Shown: positions 27,942 to 37,650 of the stretch, in pieces
How positions within the stretch are numbered: position 1 is the first letter of the stretch
Layout of the letters: the number at the start of each line of letters is the position of its first letter
Origin: Companilactobacillus tucceti DSM 20183
GTDB taxonomy: Bacteria > Bacillota > Bacilli > Lactobacillales > Lactobacillaceae
NCBI RefSeq assembly: GCF_001434665.1
Contig: NZ_AZDG01000002.1
Location: 1-64,000, forward strand
Direction of reading: 5' to 3'
DNA: 64,000 bases
Made by a program: the position numbers and the translations under genes
The notes under the pieces: model-generated
Told to the model about the DNA's origin: nothing
Databases searched by the model: none
The model's input: only the letters and a program-made list of their open reading frames with translations

Positions 27942-29228
27942 ATGTCTGCTAAGGCTGAATTTACAAAAAAAGAAAAAAATACTGGTGAATTAAAATTTGA
28001 AATTGACCAAGATACTATCAAAAAAGGTTTAGATACTGCTTTTGATCGTGTAAAGAAAAACTTAAATGTTCCTGGTTTTAGAAAGGGTAGAGTACCTCGT
28101 CAAATCTTCAACCGTATGTACGGAGAAGAAGCTTTGTATGAAGATGCTTTAAACGCTGTTTTACCAGAAGCATATGATAAAGCTGTTAGTGATACTGCAG
28201 TTGAACCAGTTGATCAACCACAAATTAGTGTTGAATCAATGGAAAAGGGTAAACCATGGGCTATCAGTGCAACAATCACTGTTAAACCAGAAGTTAAACT
28301 TGGTGACTATACAGGTCTTGAAGTTAAGAAGCAAAAACGTAATGTTATGAAGACAGACGTTGAAGCACGTCTTGCTGAACTACAAAAGCAACAAGCTGAA
28401 CTTGTTCTTAAAGATGGTAAAGCTGAAAACGGTGATACTGTTGTTATTGATTACGTTGGTACAGTTGATGGAAAAGAATTCGATGGTGGTAGTGCACAAA
28501 ACTATTCACTTGAATTAGGTTCAGGTTCATTTATTCCTGGATTTGAAGATGAATTAGTTGGTCACAGTGCTGATGAAGATGTTGACGTTAACGTAACATT
28601 CCCAGAAGACTACCAAGCAAAAGACTTAGCTGGTAAGAAGGCTATCTTCAAGACAAAGATTCATGAAGTTAAGACAAAGGAATTGCCTGAACTTGATGAT
28701 GACTTTGCTAAAGATGTTGACGAAGATGTTGATACATTGGACGCACTTAAGAAGAAGATCCATGATGAATTGAAGGATCAAAAGAAGCAAACTGCTGAAG
28801 AAAACATTCAAGAAGAAGCAATTTCTGCAGCTGTAAAGAATGCTAAAATTGACGAAGTACCACAAGCTATGATCGATACTGAAGTTTCAAACCAAATGAA
28901 TCAATATCTATCAAACTTACGTCGTCAAGGAATCGATCCTAAGTTGTACTATCAAATGACAGGTACAACAGAAGATGATTTGAAGAAGCAATTCTCAAAT
29001 GATGCTGAAGAACGTGTTAAGACTGATCTTGTTATCGAAGCAATTGTTGCTAAAGAAAACATCAAGCCTACAGAAGACGAAATCAAAGATGAAGTTAAGT
29101 CACTTGCTGATGAATATAACATGGACGAAAAAGCTGTTAGAAATGCACTTACAGATGATATGTTAGCTCATGATATTTCAGCTAAGAAGGCTATCGAACT
29201 TATCGTTGACTCAGCCGTTGAAAAATAA
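27942..29228 (+). CDS. tig: Trigger factor (peptidyl-prolyl isomerase chaperone)
   Basis: A 428-residue ribosome-associated chaperone. Domains: N-terminal ribosome-binding (about 1-115, with GFRKGRVPR, the L23-docking signature), FKBP-like PPIase (about 160-245, [14 protein letters not shown]) and a C-terminal helical cradle. The ATG at 27942 has GGAGG 6 nt upstream; the in-frame GTG at 27921 lies before that site. Followed by a terminator and then clpX, the usual tig-clpX order. Confidence 0.97.
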   Translation: MSAKAEFTKKEKNTGELKFEIDQDTIKKGLDTAFDRVKKNLNVPGFRKGRVPRQIFNRMYGEEALYEDALNAVLPEAYDKAVSDTAVEPVDQPQISVESMEKGKPWAISATITVKPEVKLGDYTGLEVKKQKRNVMKTDVEARLAELQKQQAELVLKDGKAENGDTVVIDYVGTVDGKEFDGGSAQNYSLELGSGSFIPGFEDELVGHSADEDVDVNVTFPEDYQAKDLAGKKAIFKTKIHEVKTKELPELDDDFAKDVDEDVDTLDALKKKIHDELKDQKKQTAEENIQEEAISAAVKNAKIDEVPQAMIDTEVSNQMNQYLSNLRRQGIDPKLYYQMTGTTEDDLKKQFSNDAEERVKTDLVIEAIVAKENIKPTEDEIKDEVKSLADEYNMDEKAVRNALTDDMLAHDISAKKAIELIVDSAVEK

Positions 29229-29249
29229 TTAACTAATTAATTATTGAAA

Positions 29250-29277
29250 AAAGAAGCCAATGGGCTTCTTTTTTTTA
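29250..29277 (+). terminator. Terminator of tig
   Basis: AAAAGAAGCC / GGCTTCTTTT stem with an AATG loop and a T-rich tail. Confidence 0.9.
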
Positions 29278-29392
29278 GGTAATCAGTTTATTAAAGTTTA
29301 AGGTAATATTTGTTTAAAACTAATTACTTTACTCTTAACAGCTTCAATGCTAGACTTTCAAAGTATTGGAACTATTGAAGGAGAAATTGCAT

Positions 29393-30640
29393 ATGTTTGA
29401 TAGTACAGAAACTACAGGCACAATCAGTTGTTCTTTCTGCGGAAAGACACAAGATCAAGTTCAAAAAATTGTTGCGGGACCAGGAGTATACATCTGTAAC
29501 GAATGTATCGATCTTTGTAAAGAGATCATCGATGAAGAATTAAGTGAAAATAAACCATTGGATCTTGAAAACATCCCTACACCAGTAGCAATTAAGAAGA
29601 TCCTTGATGATTATGTCATTGGACAAAGTGATGCTAAGCGTGCTTTATCAGTTGCCGTTTATAATCACTACAAGAGAATTAATAAGATGGAAAATTCAAA
29701 AGATGGTGACACAGAGCTACAAAAGAGTAATATCGCTTTAATTGGACCTACAGGTTCAGGTAAAACGTTCCTTGCTCAAACACTTGCACGTATCTTAAAA
29801 GTACCATTTGCAATTGCAGATGCTACGACATTAACAGAAGCAGGTTATGTTGGTGAAGATGTTGAAAATATCTTATTGAAATTGTTGCAAAATGCCGACT
29901 TTGACGTTGAAAAAGCCGAACATGGTATTGTTTACATTGATGAAATTGATAAGATTTCAAAGAAGAGTGAAAATGTTTCAATTACACGTGATGTTTCAGG
30001 TGAAGGTGTACAACAAGCCTTGCTTAAGATACTTGAAGGAACGATTGCTAGTGTTCCCCCACAAGGTGGAAGAAAGCATCCTCAACAAGAGCTTATTCAA
30101 ATTGATACAACAAACATTTTGTTTATTGTAGGTGGAGCTTTTGATGGTATTGAACAAATTGTTAAAAACCGTTTAGGTGATAAGACAATTGGGTTTGGTG
30201 CAGAACACGATGTAAATATTGATGAGGAAAAGAGTTTGATGCAACAAATCATTCCTGAAGATTTGATGAAGTTTGGTATTATTCCAGAATTCATTGGTCG
30301 TATTCCTATCGTTACAGCACTTGAGAAGTTGACTGAGAGTGATTTGGTTGAGATCCTTACAAAGCCAAAGAATGCCCTTATTAAACAATATCAAGAGTTG
30401 ATGTCAATTGATGGTGTTGAATTGAAGTTTACTGATGGAGCATTGAATGAAATAGCTAAGATGTCAATTGAAAGAAATACCGGTGCTCGTGGTCTACGCT
30501 CTATTGTTGAAGAAACAATGCTAGATACGATGTTTGATATTCCTGAAAGAAAAGACGTTAAGATGGTTAAAGTAACTAAAGATGCCGTCCGTAAAATCAA
30601 AGAACCAGAATTAATTCTAAAAGATGGAGAGGTTGCCTAA
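29393..30640 (+). CDS. clpX: ATP-dependent Clp protease ATP-binding subunit ClpX
   Basis: A 415-residue AAA+ unfoldase that feeds substrates to ClpP. The N-terminal zinc-binding domain has Cys13, Cys16, Cys35 and Cys38; the Walker A motif GPTGSGKT is at 118-125, Walker [10 protein letters not shown] follows, then the sensor regions and GARGLR. The ATG at 29393 (MFDSTETTG) follows GAAGGAG; an in-frame TTG nine codons earlier lies upstream of it. clpP is not in the window. It is followed closely by engB, partly separated by a terminator. Confidence 0.97.
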   Translation: MFDSTETTGTISCSFCGKTQDQVQKIVAGPGVYICNECIDLCKEIIDEELSENKPLDLENIPTPVAIKKILDDYVIGQSDAKRALSVAVYNHYKRINKMENSKDGDTELQKSNIALIGPTGSGKTFLAQTLARILKVPFAIADATTLTEAGYVGEDVENILLKLLQNADFDVEKAEHGIVYIDEIDKISKKSENVSITRDVSGEGVQQALLKILEGTIASVPPQGGRKHPQQELIQIDTTNILFIVGGAFDGIEQIVKNRLGDKTIGFGAEHDVNIDEEKSLMQQIIPEDLMKFGIIPEFIGRIPIVTALEKLTESDLVEILTKPKNALIKQYQELMSIDGVELKFTDGALNEIAKMSIERNTGARGLRSIVEETMLDTMFDIPERKDVKMVKVTKDAVRKIKEPELILKDGEVA

Positions 30641-30657
30641 GGGGCGGCCTTTTTTTA
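30630..30657 (+). terminator. Terminator overlapping the clpX stop
   Basis: AGGTTGCC (30630-30637) pairs with GGCGGCCT (30643-30650) using two G-U pairs; a T run follows. The left arm encodes the last clpX codons. Confidence 0.7.
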
Positions 30658-30706
30658 TATCTTTGAATATATCTCGTATGTTAAAATAAAATCATTGAGG
30701 TGAATT

Positions 30707-31294
30707 ATGCAGGTAAATAATGTATCAATGAATTTAAGCGCAGTTAGCGCCAAACAATATCCGGATGACGGTTATCCTGAAATAGCTCTTTTGGGACGTT
30801 CAAATGTAGGTAAATCGTCATTAATAAACACTTTGATCAATCGTAAAAGCTTTGCCAGAACGTCAAGTACCCCTGGTAAAACACAAACACTAAATTTCTA
30901 TAACATAGAAAATCAACTTTATTTGGTTGATGTTCCAGGTTATGGATTTGCCAAGGTATCTAAGAAACAACGCGAAGAATTTGGTACGATGATCGAAGAA
31001 TATTTAACAACTAGAAAAGTTTTAAAGGGTGTCATTATTCTTACGGATGGTCGACATGTTCCAAGTGATGATGATGTTTCAATGTATCAATACGTTAGCT
31101 ATTATCATATTCCAACATTAATAGTTTCCACAAAGATGGATAAAGTTAAAAAGAATCAATGGAATAAGAGTAGCAGTCAAATAATGAAGACAATGCAAGT
31201 TAACCAGACTGATGATATACAAATGTTTAGCGCAGAGACTAAATATGGTAAAGAACAAGTTTGGGATTGGATAGAATCAAAAATGAATGAATAA
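30707..31294 (+). CDS. engB: Ribosome biogenesis GTP-binding protein EngB/YsxC
   Basis: A 195-residue essential GTPase needed for 50S assembly. G1 motif GRSNVGKS at 30-37, a G2 Thr in TSSTPGKT, G3 DVPGYG and G4 TKMDK are all present. GAGGTG precedes the ATG. The clpX-engB pairing is conserved in Bacilli. A terminator follows and the suf operon then starts from its own promoter. Confidence 0.95.
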   Translation: MQVNNVSMNLSAVSAKQYPDDGYPEIALLGRSNVGKSSLINTLINRKSFARTSSTPGKTQTLNFYNIENQLYLVDVPGYGFAKVSKKQREEFGTMIEEYLTTRKVLKGVIILTDGRHVPSDDDVSMYQYVSYYHIPTLIVSTKMDKVKKNQWNKSSSQIMKTMQVNQTDDIQMFSAETKYGKEQVWDWIESKMNE

Positions 31295-31327
31295 AGATCA
31301 CAATATTTATGGTGGTCTTTTTTTTGT
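31293..31327 (+). terminator. Terminator of engB
   Basis: AAAGATCAC / GTGGTCTTT stem (one G-U pair) with an 8-nt AT loop and an eight-T tail. Confidence 0.8.
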
Positions 31328-31377
31328 CGACATTTGTGAGGAATTTAATTTATTACAATAGAATATATTAAAATATA

Positions 31378-31406
31378 TTGGTTTCGAATTGAAACAATAC
31401 TATAAT
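31378..31406 (+). promoter_or_regulatory. Promoter of the suf operon with an inverted repeat in its spacer
   Basis: TTGGTT at 31378-31383 and TATAAT at 31401-31406, spacer 17 bp. The spacer contains GTTTC (31381-31385) / GAAAC (31391-31395), an inverted repeat placed where a repressor could act. Confidence 0.75.
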
Positions 31407-31436
31407 GAAAGCATTAACAATAATGGAGGGATATGA

Positions 31437-32231
31437 ATGTCTACTTTAGAAATCAAAGATCTGCATGTTTCAGTAACCGATGATGAAAAAGGTGAAGGAC
31501 AAGAGATCTTAAAAGGCGTAAATTTATCAATGAGTACAGGTGAGGTTCATGCAATTATGGGACCTAACGGAACTGGTAAATCAACTTTATCACAAGCAAT
31601 TATGGGGAATTCTGCCTATAAGGTGACTCAGGGTGATGTTTTACTTGATGGTAAAAGCATATTAGATCTACCCGTTGATGAACGTGCACGTTTAGGATTG
31701 TTTTTGGCCATGCAATATCCAGCTGAAATTCCAGGTGTTACAAATGTTGAATTTATGCGTGCTGCTATAAACGCACGTCGTGATGAGGATAAACAAATCC
31801 CTGTTATGGAATTCATTAAAAAACTAGAAGCAAAGCAAAAGATTCTTGATATGACAGATGAAATGTCAGAAAGATACCTAAATGAAGGCTTTTCTGGTGG
31901 TGAAAAGAAGCGTAATGAAATTTTACAACTATTAATGATCGAACCTAAGTTTGCCATCTTAGACGAAATTGACTCAGGTCTTGATATTGATGCTTTGAAA
32001 GTTGTTTCTCGTGGTGTTAACTCAATGCGTGGTGATAACTTTGGATCATTGATCATTACTCACTATCAAAGACTGTTGAATTATATCGTTCCAGATCAAG
32101 TTCATGTAATGATGGATGGAAGAATCGTTAAGAGTGGTGGCCCAGATTTGGCTAAAAAACTAGAGGATGAGGGTTATGCTGGTCTACGTGACGACTTACA
32201 TCTTGATGTTAAATTAACGGATGAAATTTAG
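31437..32231 (+). CDS. sufC: Fe-S cluster assembly ATPase SufC
   Basis: A 264-residue ABC-type ATPase that works in the SufBCD scaffold for Fe-S cluster assembly. Walker A GPNGTGKST is at 42-50, the ABC signature FSGGEKKR follows, and Walker B reads FAILDEIDSGLD, a SufC hallmark. GGAGGG precedes the ATG. First gene of sufCDSUB, all on the plus strand with short gaps or overlaps; the C-D-S-U-B order is the standard Firmicute arrangement. Confidence 0.96.
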   Translation: MSTLEIKDLHVSVTDDEKGEGQEILKGVNLSMSTGEVHAIMGPNGTGKSTLSQAIMGNSAYKVTQGDVLLDGKSILDLPVDERARLGLFLAMQYPAEIPGVTNVEFMRAAINARRDEDKQIPVMEFIKKLEAKQKILDMTDEMSERYLNEGFSGGEKKRNEILQLLMIEPKFAILDEIDSGLDIDALKVVSRGVNSMRGDNFGSLIITHYQRLLNYIVPDQVHVMMDGRIVKSGGPDLAKKLEDEGYAGLRDDLHLDVKLTDEI

Positions 32232-32242
32232 GAGGAGGAGTT

Positions 32243-33526
32243 ATGCGAGCTAATTTAATAGATAAATATAAAGATGAAGTGACTTCCTTTTCGGAATCTA
32301 AAAATGAGCCAGATTGGTATAAACAAGTGCGTCTTGATAGTTTAGCTAAAGCTGACGAATTATCTCTCCCTAAATATGAAAAAATCAATTATCGTAGCTG
32401 GCGTTTAGATAGACCAGGTGTGATCAATGCGGACTCAGAAATTAAAAATGATAATAAACCTCAAGCTGATAATTATATTTATCAGGCCGGGAATCAAACA
32501 CTATCAAGTAGTTTAGATGAAGAGTTATCAGATAAAGGAGTTATTTTAACTGACATCTTTTCAGCAATGAATGATTATCCTGAGTTAATGAAAAAGTATT
32601 TTATGACTAAAGTAACTAAAGCTGAAGATAATAAACTGACAGCTTTAAATGCTGCATTCTTAAATAGTGGTATTTTCTTATATGTTCCAAGAGGAGTTCA
32701 TATAAATAAATCTATTCAAGCTATGTTTGTCCAAGATAATTCAGTCGATTGTGATTTTGTTCATCATGTTTTGATTGTTGCAGAGGCAGACAGTGAAGTT
32801 ACTTATTTGGAAAACTTAGTTTCGACTGGTTCAGGATATAAAAATAAAGCAAATATAGTTGTAGAAGTTATTGCAGCTGATGACTCTAGAGTTCATTTTT
32901 CAGCATTAGATCAACTTTCAAAAGATACAACTACTTATTTAAGTCGCCGTGGTTGCACTGGTAATAATACTAGACTTGATTGGGCCATCGGATTTATGAA
33001 TGATGGTGATGTAATTGGTGACTTTGGGACTGACCTATTAGGCGAAGGATCACACACTGAGGCGAAAGTGGTTGCCATTACAACTGGCGATCAAGTACAA
33101 GGAATTGATACTAAGGTTACAAATTATGGTCAACATACAATTGGTCATATTCTTCAACATGGGGTTATTTTGCAAAAATCAACACTTACATTTAATGGTG
33201 TTGGTCATATTGTCAAAGGTGCTAGAGGTTCAGATGCTCAACAAGAGAGTCGTGTCTTGATGCTTTCAAGAAAGGCTCGTGGTGATGCTAATCCAATCCT
33301 TTTGATTGATGAAAATGATGTTACCGCTGGACATGCTGCTAGTGTTGGTCGTGTAAATGAAGATCAAATGTATTATTTGATGAGCCGTGGTATTGATGAA
33401 AAAACAGCTCAAAGATTAGTTATTCGTGGCTTCTTAAGTAGTGTTATTTCTGAAATTCCAGAAAAAGACGTTCGCGCTAGCCTAACTCAAATGATTGAGA
33501 GGAAACTGATCAATGGACAACAATAA
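32243..33526 (+). CDS. sufD: Fe-S cluster assembly protein SufD
   Basis: A 427-residue beta-helix scaffold protein, partner of SufB and SufC. Family features are the NSGIFLYVPRGVHI block, LVSTGSGYKNKANIVVE, the HIGHILQHGV region and the C-terminal GHAASVGRVNEDQMYYLMSRG followed by RGFLSSVI. GGAGGAGG lies before the ATG. It overlaps sufS by 14 nt. SufD and SufB share the C-terminal domain; position before sufS and the shorter length identify SufD. Confidence 0.94.
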   Translation: MRANLIDKYKDEVTSFSESKNEPDWYKQVRLDSLAKADELSLPKYEKINYRSWRLDRPGVINADSEIKNDNKPQADNYIYQAGNQTLSSSLDEELSDKGVILTDIFSAMNDYPELMKKYFMTKVTKAEDNKLTALNAAFLNSGIFLYVPRGVHINKSIQAMFVQDNSVDCDFVHHVLIVAEADSEVTYLENLVSTGSGYKNKANIVVEVIAADDSRVHFSALDQLSKDTTTYLSRRGCTGNNTRLDWAIGFMNDGDVIGDFGTDLLGEGSHTEAKVVAITTGDQVQGIDTKVTNYGQHTIGHILQHGVILQKSTLTFNGVGHIVKGARGSDAQQESRVLMLSRKARGDANPILLIDENDVTAGHAASVGRVNEDQMYYLMSRGIDEKTAQRLVIRGFLSSVISEIPEKDVRASLTQMIERKLINGQQ

Positions 33527-34748
33527 TGTTTGGAGAAAAGATTTTCCTATTCTTGATCAAAAAGTTAATGATGAAGATCTAGTTTATTTGGATAACGCTG
33601 CTACAACACAAAAACCAAAAGACGTTATGTCAAAAGTAGCTAACTTTTACTATAGTGATTATGCCAATGTTCACCGTGGAGTACATACTCTAGCTGAACG
33701 TTCGACTGAACAATTTGAAGCTGCAAGAGAAAAGGTTAGAAAATTTATTAATGCTAACTCTGATAAGGAAGTCATCTTTACTAAGGGTGCAACTAATTCT
33801 TTGAACCTTGTAGCCCAAAGTTACGGGGAAGAAAATATCCACGAAGGAGATGAAATTGTCATTTCCTATATGGAACACCATAGTAACTTGATTCCTTGGC
33901 AACAATTGGCTTTGAGAAAGAAAGCAACTTTGAAATATATTGAGTTGACTGATGATGGACAGCTTGATATGGACGACGCTCAAAGGAAAATTACTGATAA
34001 AACCAAAATTGTCTCAATAGCACAGTCATCTAATGTCTTAGGAGTAATAAATCCAGTTAAAGAATTGGCTCAAATTGCTCATAGTCATGATGCGGTCATG
34101 GTGGTTGATGGAGCACAGTCTGTTCCTAATATGCCGGTTGATGTAACTGATTTAGATTGTGATTTCTTTGCTTTCTCTGGTCATAAGATGATGGCAGAAA
34201 CAGGAATTGGTGTTTTATACGGTAAACAAGAATTATTGGAGCAAATGCCACCGGTTGAATTTGGTGGAGAAATGATTGAATTTGTAAAGAAATTTGATAG
34301 TTCATGGAATGAATTACCATGGAAGTTTGAAGCTGGAACACCTAATATTGCTGGAGCAATTTCATTGGGATATGCAATTGATTATTTAGAGTCAGTTGGA
34401 CTAGATAATATTCAAAAAAATACTCAAGCTATAGTGGATCATGTTTTACCTAAATTGTTAGATATTGATGATCTAGAAGTTTATGGTCCAAAAGATCCAG
34501 CAAATCATACTGGGGTTATTTCCTTTAATCTGAAGGGATTACATCCCCATGATTTAGCAACTGGATTAGACATGGAAGGTGTGGCAGTGCGTGCTGGACA
34601 CCATTGTGCACAACCATTGATGGAATATTTGGGACTTTCAGCTACTGCAAGAGCTAGTTTCTATTTGTATAACACTATTAGTGATGCAGATAGACTAGTT
34701 GAAGCAATTAAAGCAACAAAGGAGTTCTTTAAAAATGGCACTGTCTAA
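33513..34748 (+). CDS. sufS: Cysteine desulfurase SufS
   Basis: A 411-residue PLP-dependent enzyme that takes sulfur from cysteine for Fe-S cluster assembly. The PLP Lys is Lys225 in FSGHKMM and the persulfide Cys is Cys365 in RAGHHCAQP, the group II desulfurase pattern. The ATG overlaps the sufD end by 14 nt, with AGAGG upstream. The gene overlaps sufU by 14 nt as well, so sufD, sufS and sufU are translationally coupled. Confidence 0.96.
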   Translation: MDNNNVWRKDFPILDQKVNDEDLVYLDNAATTQKPKDVMSKVANFYYSDYANVHRGVHTLAERSTEQFEAAREKVRKFINANSDKEVIFTKGATNSLNLVAQSYGEENIHEGDEIVISYMEHHSNLIPWQQLALRKKATLKYIELTDDGQLDMDDAQRKITDKTKIVSIAQSSNVLGVINPVKELAQIAHSHDAVMVVDGAQSVPNMPVDVTDLDCDFFAFSGHKMMAETGIGVLYGKQELLEQMPPVEFGGEMIEFVKKFDSSWNELPWKFEAGTPNIAGAISLGYAIDYLESVGLDNIQKNTQAIVDHVLPKLLDIDDLEVYGPKDPANHTGVISFNLKGLHPHDLATGLDMEGVAVRAGHHCAQPLMEYLGLSATARASFYLYNTISDADRLVEAIKATKEFFKNGTV

Positions 34749-35169
34749 AATGTATAATCTTTATCGTCAAGTGATTTTAGACCATTCGGATAATCCTCAT
34801 CATCATGGGGAATTGCCTAAGTCAACAAACGAAATTGAGTTGAAAAATCCTACTTGCGGTGATGTATTAAAATTACAACTTGTGGTTAAAGATGGAATTA
34901 TCAAAGATGCTGCGTTTAGTGGTTATGGTTGTACTATTAGCCAAGCATCCGCCAGCATGATGACCGATGCTGTCATTAATAAAAAAGTCGAAGATGCTGA
35001 TAATATGGTTCAAGTATTTTCGGACATGATTATTGGTGATGATGTTGATACAAATGTTTTGGGAGATGCCGCTGTATTGCAAGGAGTTTCTAAATTCCCG
35101 GCTCGTATCAAATGTGCAACTTTAGCCTGGAAAGCATTACACAGATCATTGACTAATCAAAGCAAATAG
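34735..35169 (+). CDS. sufU: Zinc-dependent sulfurtransferase SufU
   Basis: A 144-residue IscU-like protein that accepts sulfur from SufS through a zinc site. The zinc ligands Cys41, Asp43, Cys66 and Cys127 are present (contexts PTCGD, GYGCTIS and IKCATLAW), with the insertion typical for SufU between the second and third Cys. The ATG at 34735 follows AAAGGAG; upstream in-frame codons lie within sufS. Confidence 0.95.
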   Translation: MALSKMYNLYRQVILDHSDNPHHHGELPKSTNEIELKNPTCGDVLKLQLVVKDGIIKDAAFSGYGCTISQASASMMTDAVINKKVEDADNMVQVFSDMIIGDDVDTNVLGDAAVLQGVSKFPARIKCATLAWKALHRSLTNQSK

Positions 35170-35181
35170 GAAGTGAATAAT

Positions 35182-36624
35182 ATGCCAGAAACTGAAAATA
35201 CAAAAAATAATGAAGAAGCTGTTTCTTCAGTAAAATCGTTGAATCTAAAAGATGATTATGACTTTGGTTTTCATGATGATGTCAAACCTGTTTTCTCTAC
35301 TGGTAGAGGATTAACAGAAGATGTTGTTCGCGCTATCTCTAAGGAAAAGGGCGAACCAAAGTGGATGCTTGATTTTAGATTAAAATGTTATGCAATGTAT
35401 AAAAAAATGCCAATGCCTGATTTTGGTCCCGATTTATCAGGATTAGACTTGAAAAATATGCGTTATTATCAAAAGGCAACTGACAAAAAGTATCGTGATT
35501 GGGATGATGTTCCAACAGAATTAAAAGATACTTTCAATCGATTAGGCGTACCTGAAGCTGAAAGAAAATATTTGGCTGGATCTTCAGCTCAATATGAATC
35601 AGAAGTTGTTTATCATAATATGCGTGATGAATTTGCTAAGTTCGGTATTATCTTTACGGATACAGATACCGCTTTGCGTGAATATCCAGAACTATTTAGA
35701 AAATGGTTTGGTAAATTAGTTCATCCAGATGATAATAAATTTGCAGCCTTAAATGGTGCTGTTTGGTCTGGTGGATCATTTATTTATGTGCCAAAGGGTG
35801 TTAAATTGGATATTCCAATTCAATCATATTTCCGTTTAAACGCTGAAAATAGTGGTCAATTTGAAAGAACTTTGATCATTGTTGATGAAGGGGCAAGTAT
35901 TCAATACGTTGAGGGATGTACTGCACCTAACTATTCATCAGATAGTTTGCATGCTGCTGTTGTTGAAGTATTTGCTGAGAAAGACGCATACGTACGTTAT
36001 ACAACCATTCAAAATTGGTCGAATAATGTTTACAGTCTTGAGACAAAACGTGCTCAGGCAATGGAAAATGCCACAATGGAATGGGTCGATGGTAATCTAG
36101 GTTCTAAGATAACTATGAAGTATCCTAGTGTATATCTTGATGGTGAAGGTGCAAGAGGTACGATGTTATCTATCGCTGTTGCCGGACATAATGTTGACCA
36201 AGATGCCGGTGCTAGAATGATTCATGCCGCTAAAAATACATCATCCTCCATTGTTTCTAAGTCAATTTCTAAAGACGGTGGTGCCGTTGATTATCGTGGT
36301 ACTGTCAGATTTGAAAGAAATTCTGATGGGTCTAAAGCTCACGTTGAATGTGATACTATCATCATGGATGAAGATTCCAGTTCAGATACGGTTCCTTATA
36401 ATCAAATTTTGAATGGTAATGTTTCAATGGAACATGAAGCTAAGGTTTCTAAAGTTTCAGAGGAGCAATTATACTATTTGATGAGTCGCGGATTAAGTGA
36501 ACAAAAGGCTACTGAAATGATCATCATGGGATTTGTTGAACCATTTACGAAAGAGTTACCAATGGAATATGCTGTCGAACTTAACCGTTTGATAAGTTAT
36601 GAGATGGAAGGTACTGTTGGATAG
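35182..36624 (+). CDS. sufB: Fe-S cluster assembly protein SufB
   Basis: A 480-residue scaffold on which SufBCD builds Fe-S clusters. Typical blocks are [56 protein letters not shown] with the conserved Cys, and [18 protein letters not shown]. The ATG at 35182 has AGGAAG upstream; a GTG at 35173 in frame coincides with that site. Last gene of the suf operon, followed by a strong terminator. Confidence 0.96.
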   Translation: MPETENTKNNEEAVSSVKSLNLKDDYDFGFHDDVKPVFSTGRGLTEDVVRAISKEKGEPKWMLDFRLKCYAMYKKMPMPDFGPDLSGLDLKNMRYYQKATDKKYRDWDDVPTELKDTFNRLGVPEAERKYLAGSSAQYESEVVYHNMRDEFAKFGIIFTDTDTALREYPELFRKWFGKLVHPDDNKFAALNGAVWSGGSFIYVPKGVKLDIPIQSYFRLNAENSGQFERTLIIVDEGASIQYVEGCTAPNYSSDSLHAAVVEVFAEKDAYVRYTTIQNWSNNVYSLETKRAQAMENATMEWVDGNLGSKITMKYPSVYLDGEGARGTMLSIAVAGHNVDQDAGARMIHAAKNTSSSIVSKSISKDGGAVDYRGTVRFERNSDGSKAHVECDTIIMDEDSSSDTVPYNQILNGNVSMEHEAKVSKVSEEQLYYLMSRGLSEQKATEMIIMGFVEPFTKELPMEYAVELNRLISYEMEGTVG

Positions 36625-36647
36625 ATCTTACTTAAAATGAAAATATT

Positions 36648-36686
36648 AAACGACAATGCTAAAATAAAGCATTGTCGTTTTTTTTA
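36648..36686 (+). terminator. Terminator of the suf operon
   Basis: AAACGACAATGC / GCATTGTCGTTT stem with a 9-nt AT loop and an eight-T tail. Confidence 0.92.
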
Positions 36687-36750
36687 TAAAAAAATTCACT
36701 TTTTTAAAGTTTTTACGTAATTTAAGTTAAATAACTGAATGGAGTGGAAT

Positions 36751-37647
36751 ATGGATCGTTTAACAGTATTTATTATGAGCTTATTGTCATTTAAAGGTAT
36801 TGGGAACCAAACTGTATTGTATTATTTGAGGGAAAATAAAGATCGTCAGAAGAATCTTTCTTATTCAGAATTAAAAAAGACACGTAACTTCAAGATAAAG
36901 AAATTGATCAATGAAAAAGTGATTTCTGATACTTCATTTAAAGATGCTCAAACCAATTCTTTGAAAAAATTTAAAGACAGTATTAAGAAGAATATTGAAA
37001 TTATAAATTATTTTGATGATAAATACCCTAGAAGACTAAAAAATATGTCAAATCGTCCAGTATTGTTATATTTGAAAGGAAATATAGATTTACTAAATTC
37101 AGACAATACATTGGCTATCGTTGGTACGAGGTCTCCTAATAAAAATAGCCTATTTTGGGTTTCTAATACTACTTCTGAATTAATGTCAGATTTTGTTATC
37201 ATAAGTGGATTAGCAAAAGGAATCGATACTGCTGTTCATGAGAATGTGGTTAATGGGCTCAAACAGACTATTTCAATATTAGGTCAGGGATTAGATATGC
37301 CGACTTACCCATATGAAAATAGAGATTTAGCAAATAAAATAGTTGAAACTGGTGGTTTATTAGTTTCAACATACCCTAACGGAACTAAAGTATATTCACA
37401 TAATTTAGCTGCAAGGGATGAATGGCAAAGTGCATTAAGCGATGGATTGATTGTCGCCGAAACAGGTATGAGAAGTGGGACGACTAATACTATCAATTTT
37501 GCTTTACAGCAAAATAAAGAAATTATGATCTTTGACGATAAAGAATTGTCTGGTAATCAATTTTTTCTAAATGACAGTAGAATTAAGCCAGTAAGTGATT
37601 CTACAGCAATAAAAAAAGTCATGTCGGAAAGATTCCAACATGACTAG
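36751..37647 (+). CDS. Divergent DprA/Smf-family protein
   Basis: A 298-residue protein with the DprA Rossmann-like core: LAIVGTR at 121-127, SGLAKGID at 152-159 and ILGQGLDMPTYPYEN. DprA loads RecA on incoming single-stranded DNA in transformation. However, the conserved FP-x-RNRIIAGLS stretch is here HNLAARDEWQSALSDG (about 218-232) and the usual SGSLITA is SGTTNTI (242-248), so this is not a textbook DprA. No C-terminal winged helix is present. The ATG at 36751 has GGAG 6 nt upstream. It is flanked by a suf terminator and a convergent gene. Either a fast-evolving true DprA or a second, specialised copy. Confidence 0.75.
   Translation: MDRLTVFIMSLLSFKGIGNQTVLYYLRENKDRQKNLSYSELKKTRNFKIKKLINEKVISDTSFKDAQTNSLKKFKDSIKKNIEIINYFDDKYPRRLKNMSNRPVLLYLKGNIDLLNSDNTLAIVGTRSPNKNSLFWVSNTTSELMSDFVIISGLAKGIDTAVHENVVNGLKQTISILGQGLDMPTYPYENRDLANKIVETGGLLVSTYPNGTKVYSHNLAARDEWQSALSDGLIVAETGMRSGTTNTINFALQQNKEIMIFDDKELSGNQFFLNDSRIKPVSDSTAIKKVMSERFQHD
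37611..37644 (-). terminator. Terminator of the histidine phosphatase, inside the dprA-like 3' end
   Basis: Minus-strand stem GTCATGTTGGAA / TTCCGACATGAC (37618-37644, one G-U pair) with a 3-nt loop and seven U (37611-37617). The whole signal is embedded in the last codons of the convergent plus-strand gene. Confidence 0.85.
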
Positions 37648-37650
37648 TTA

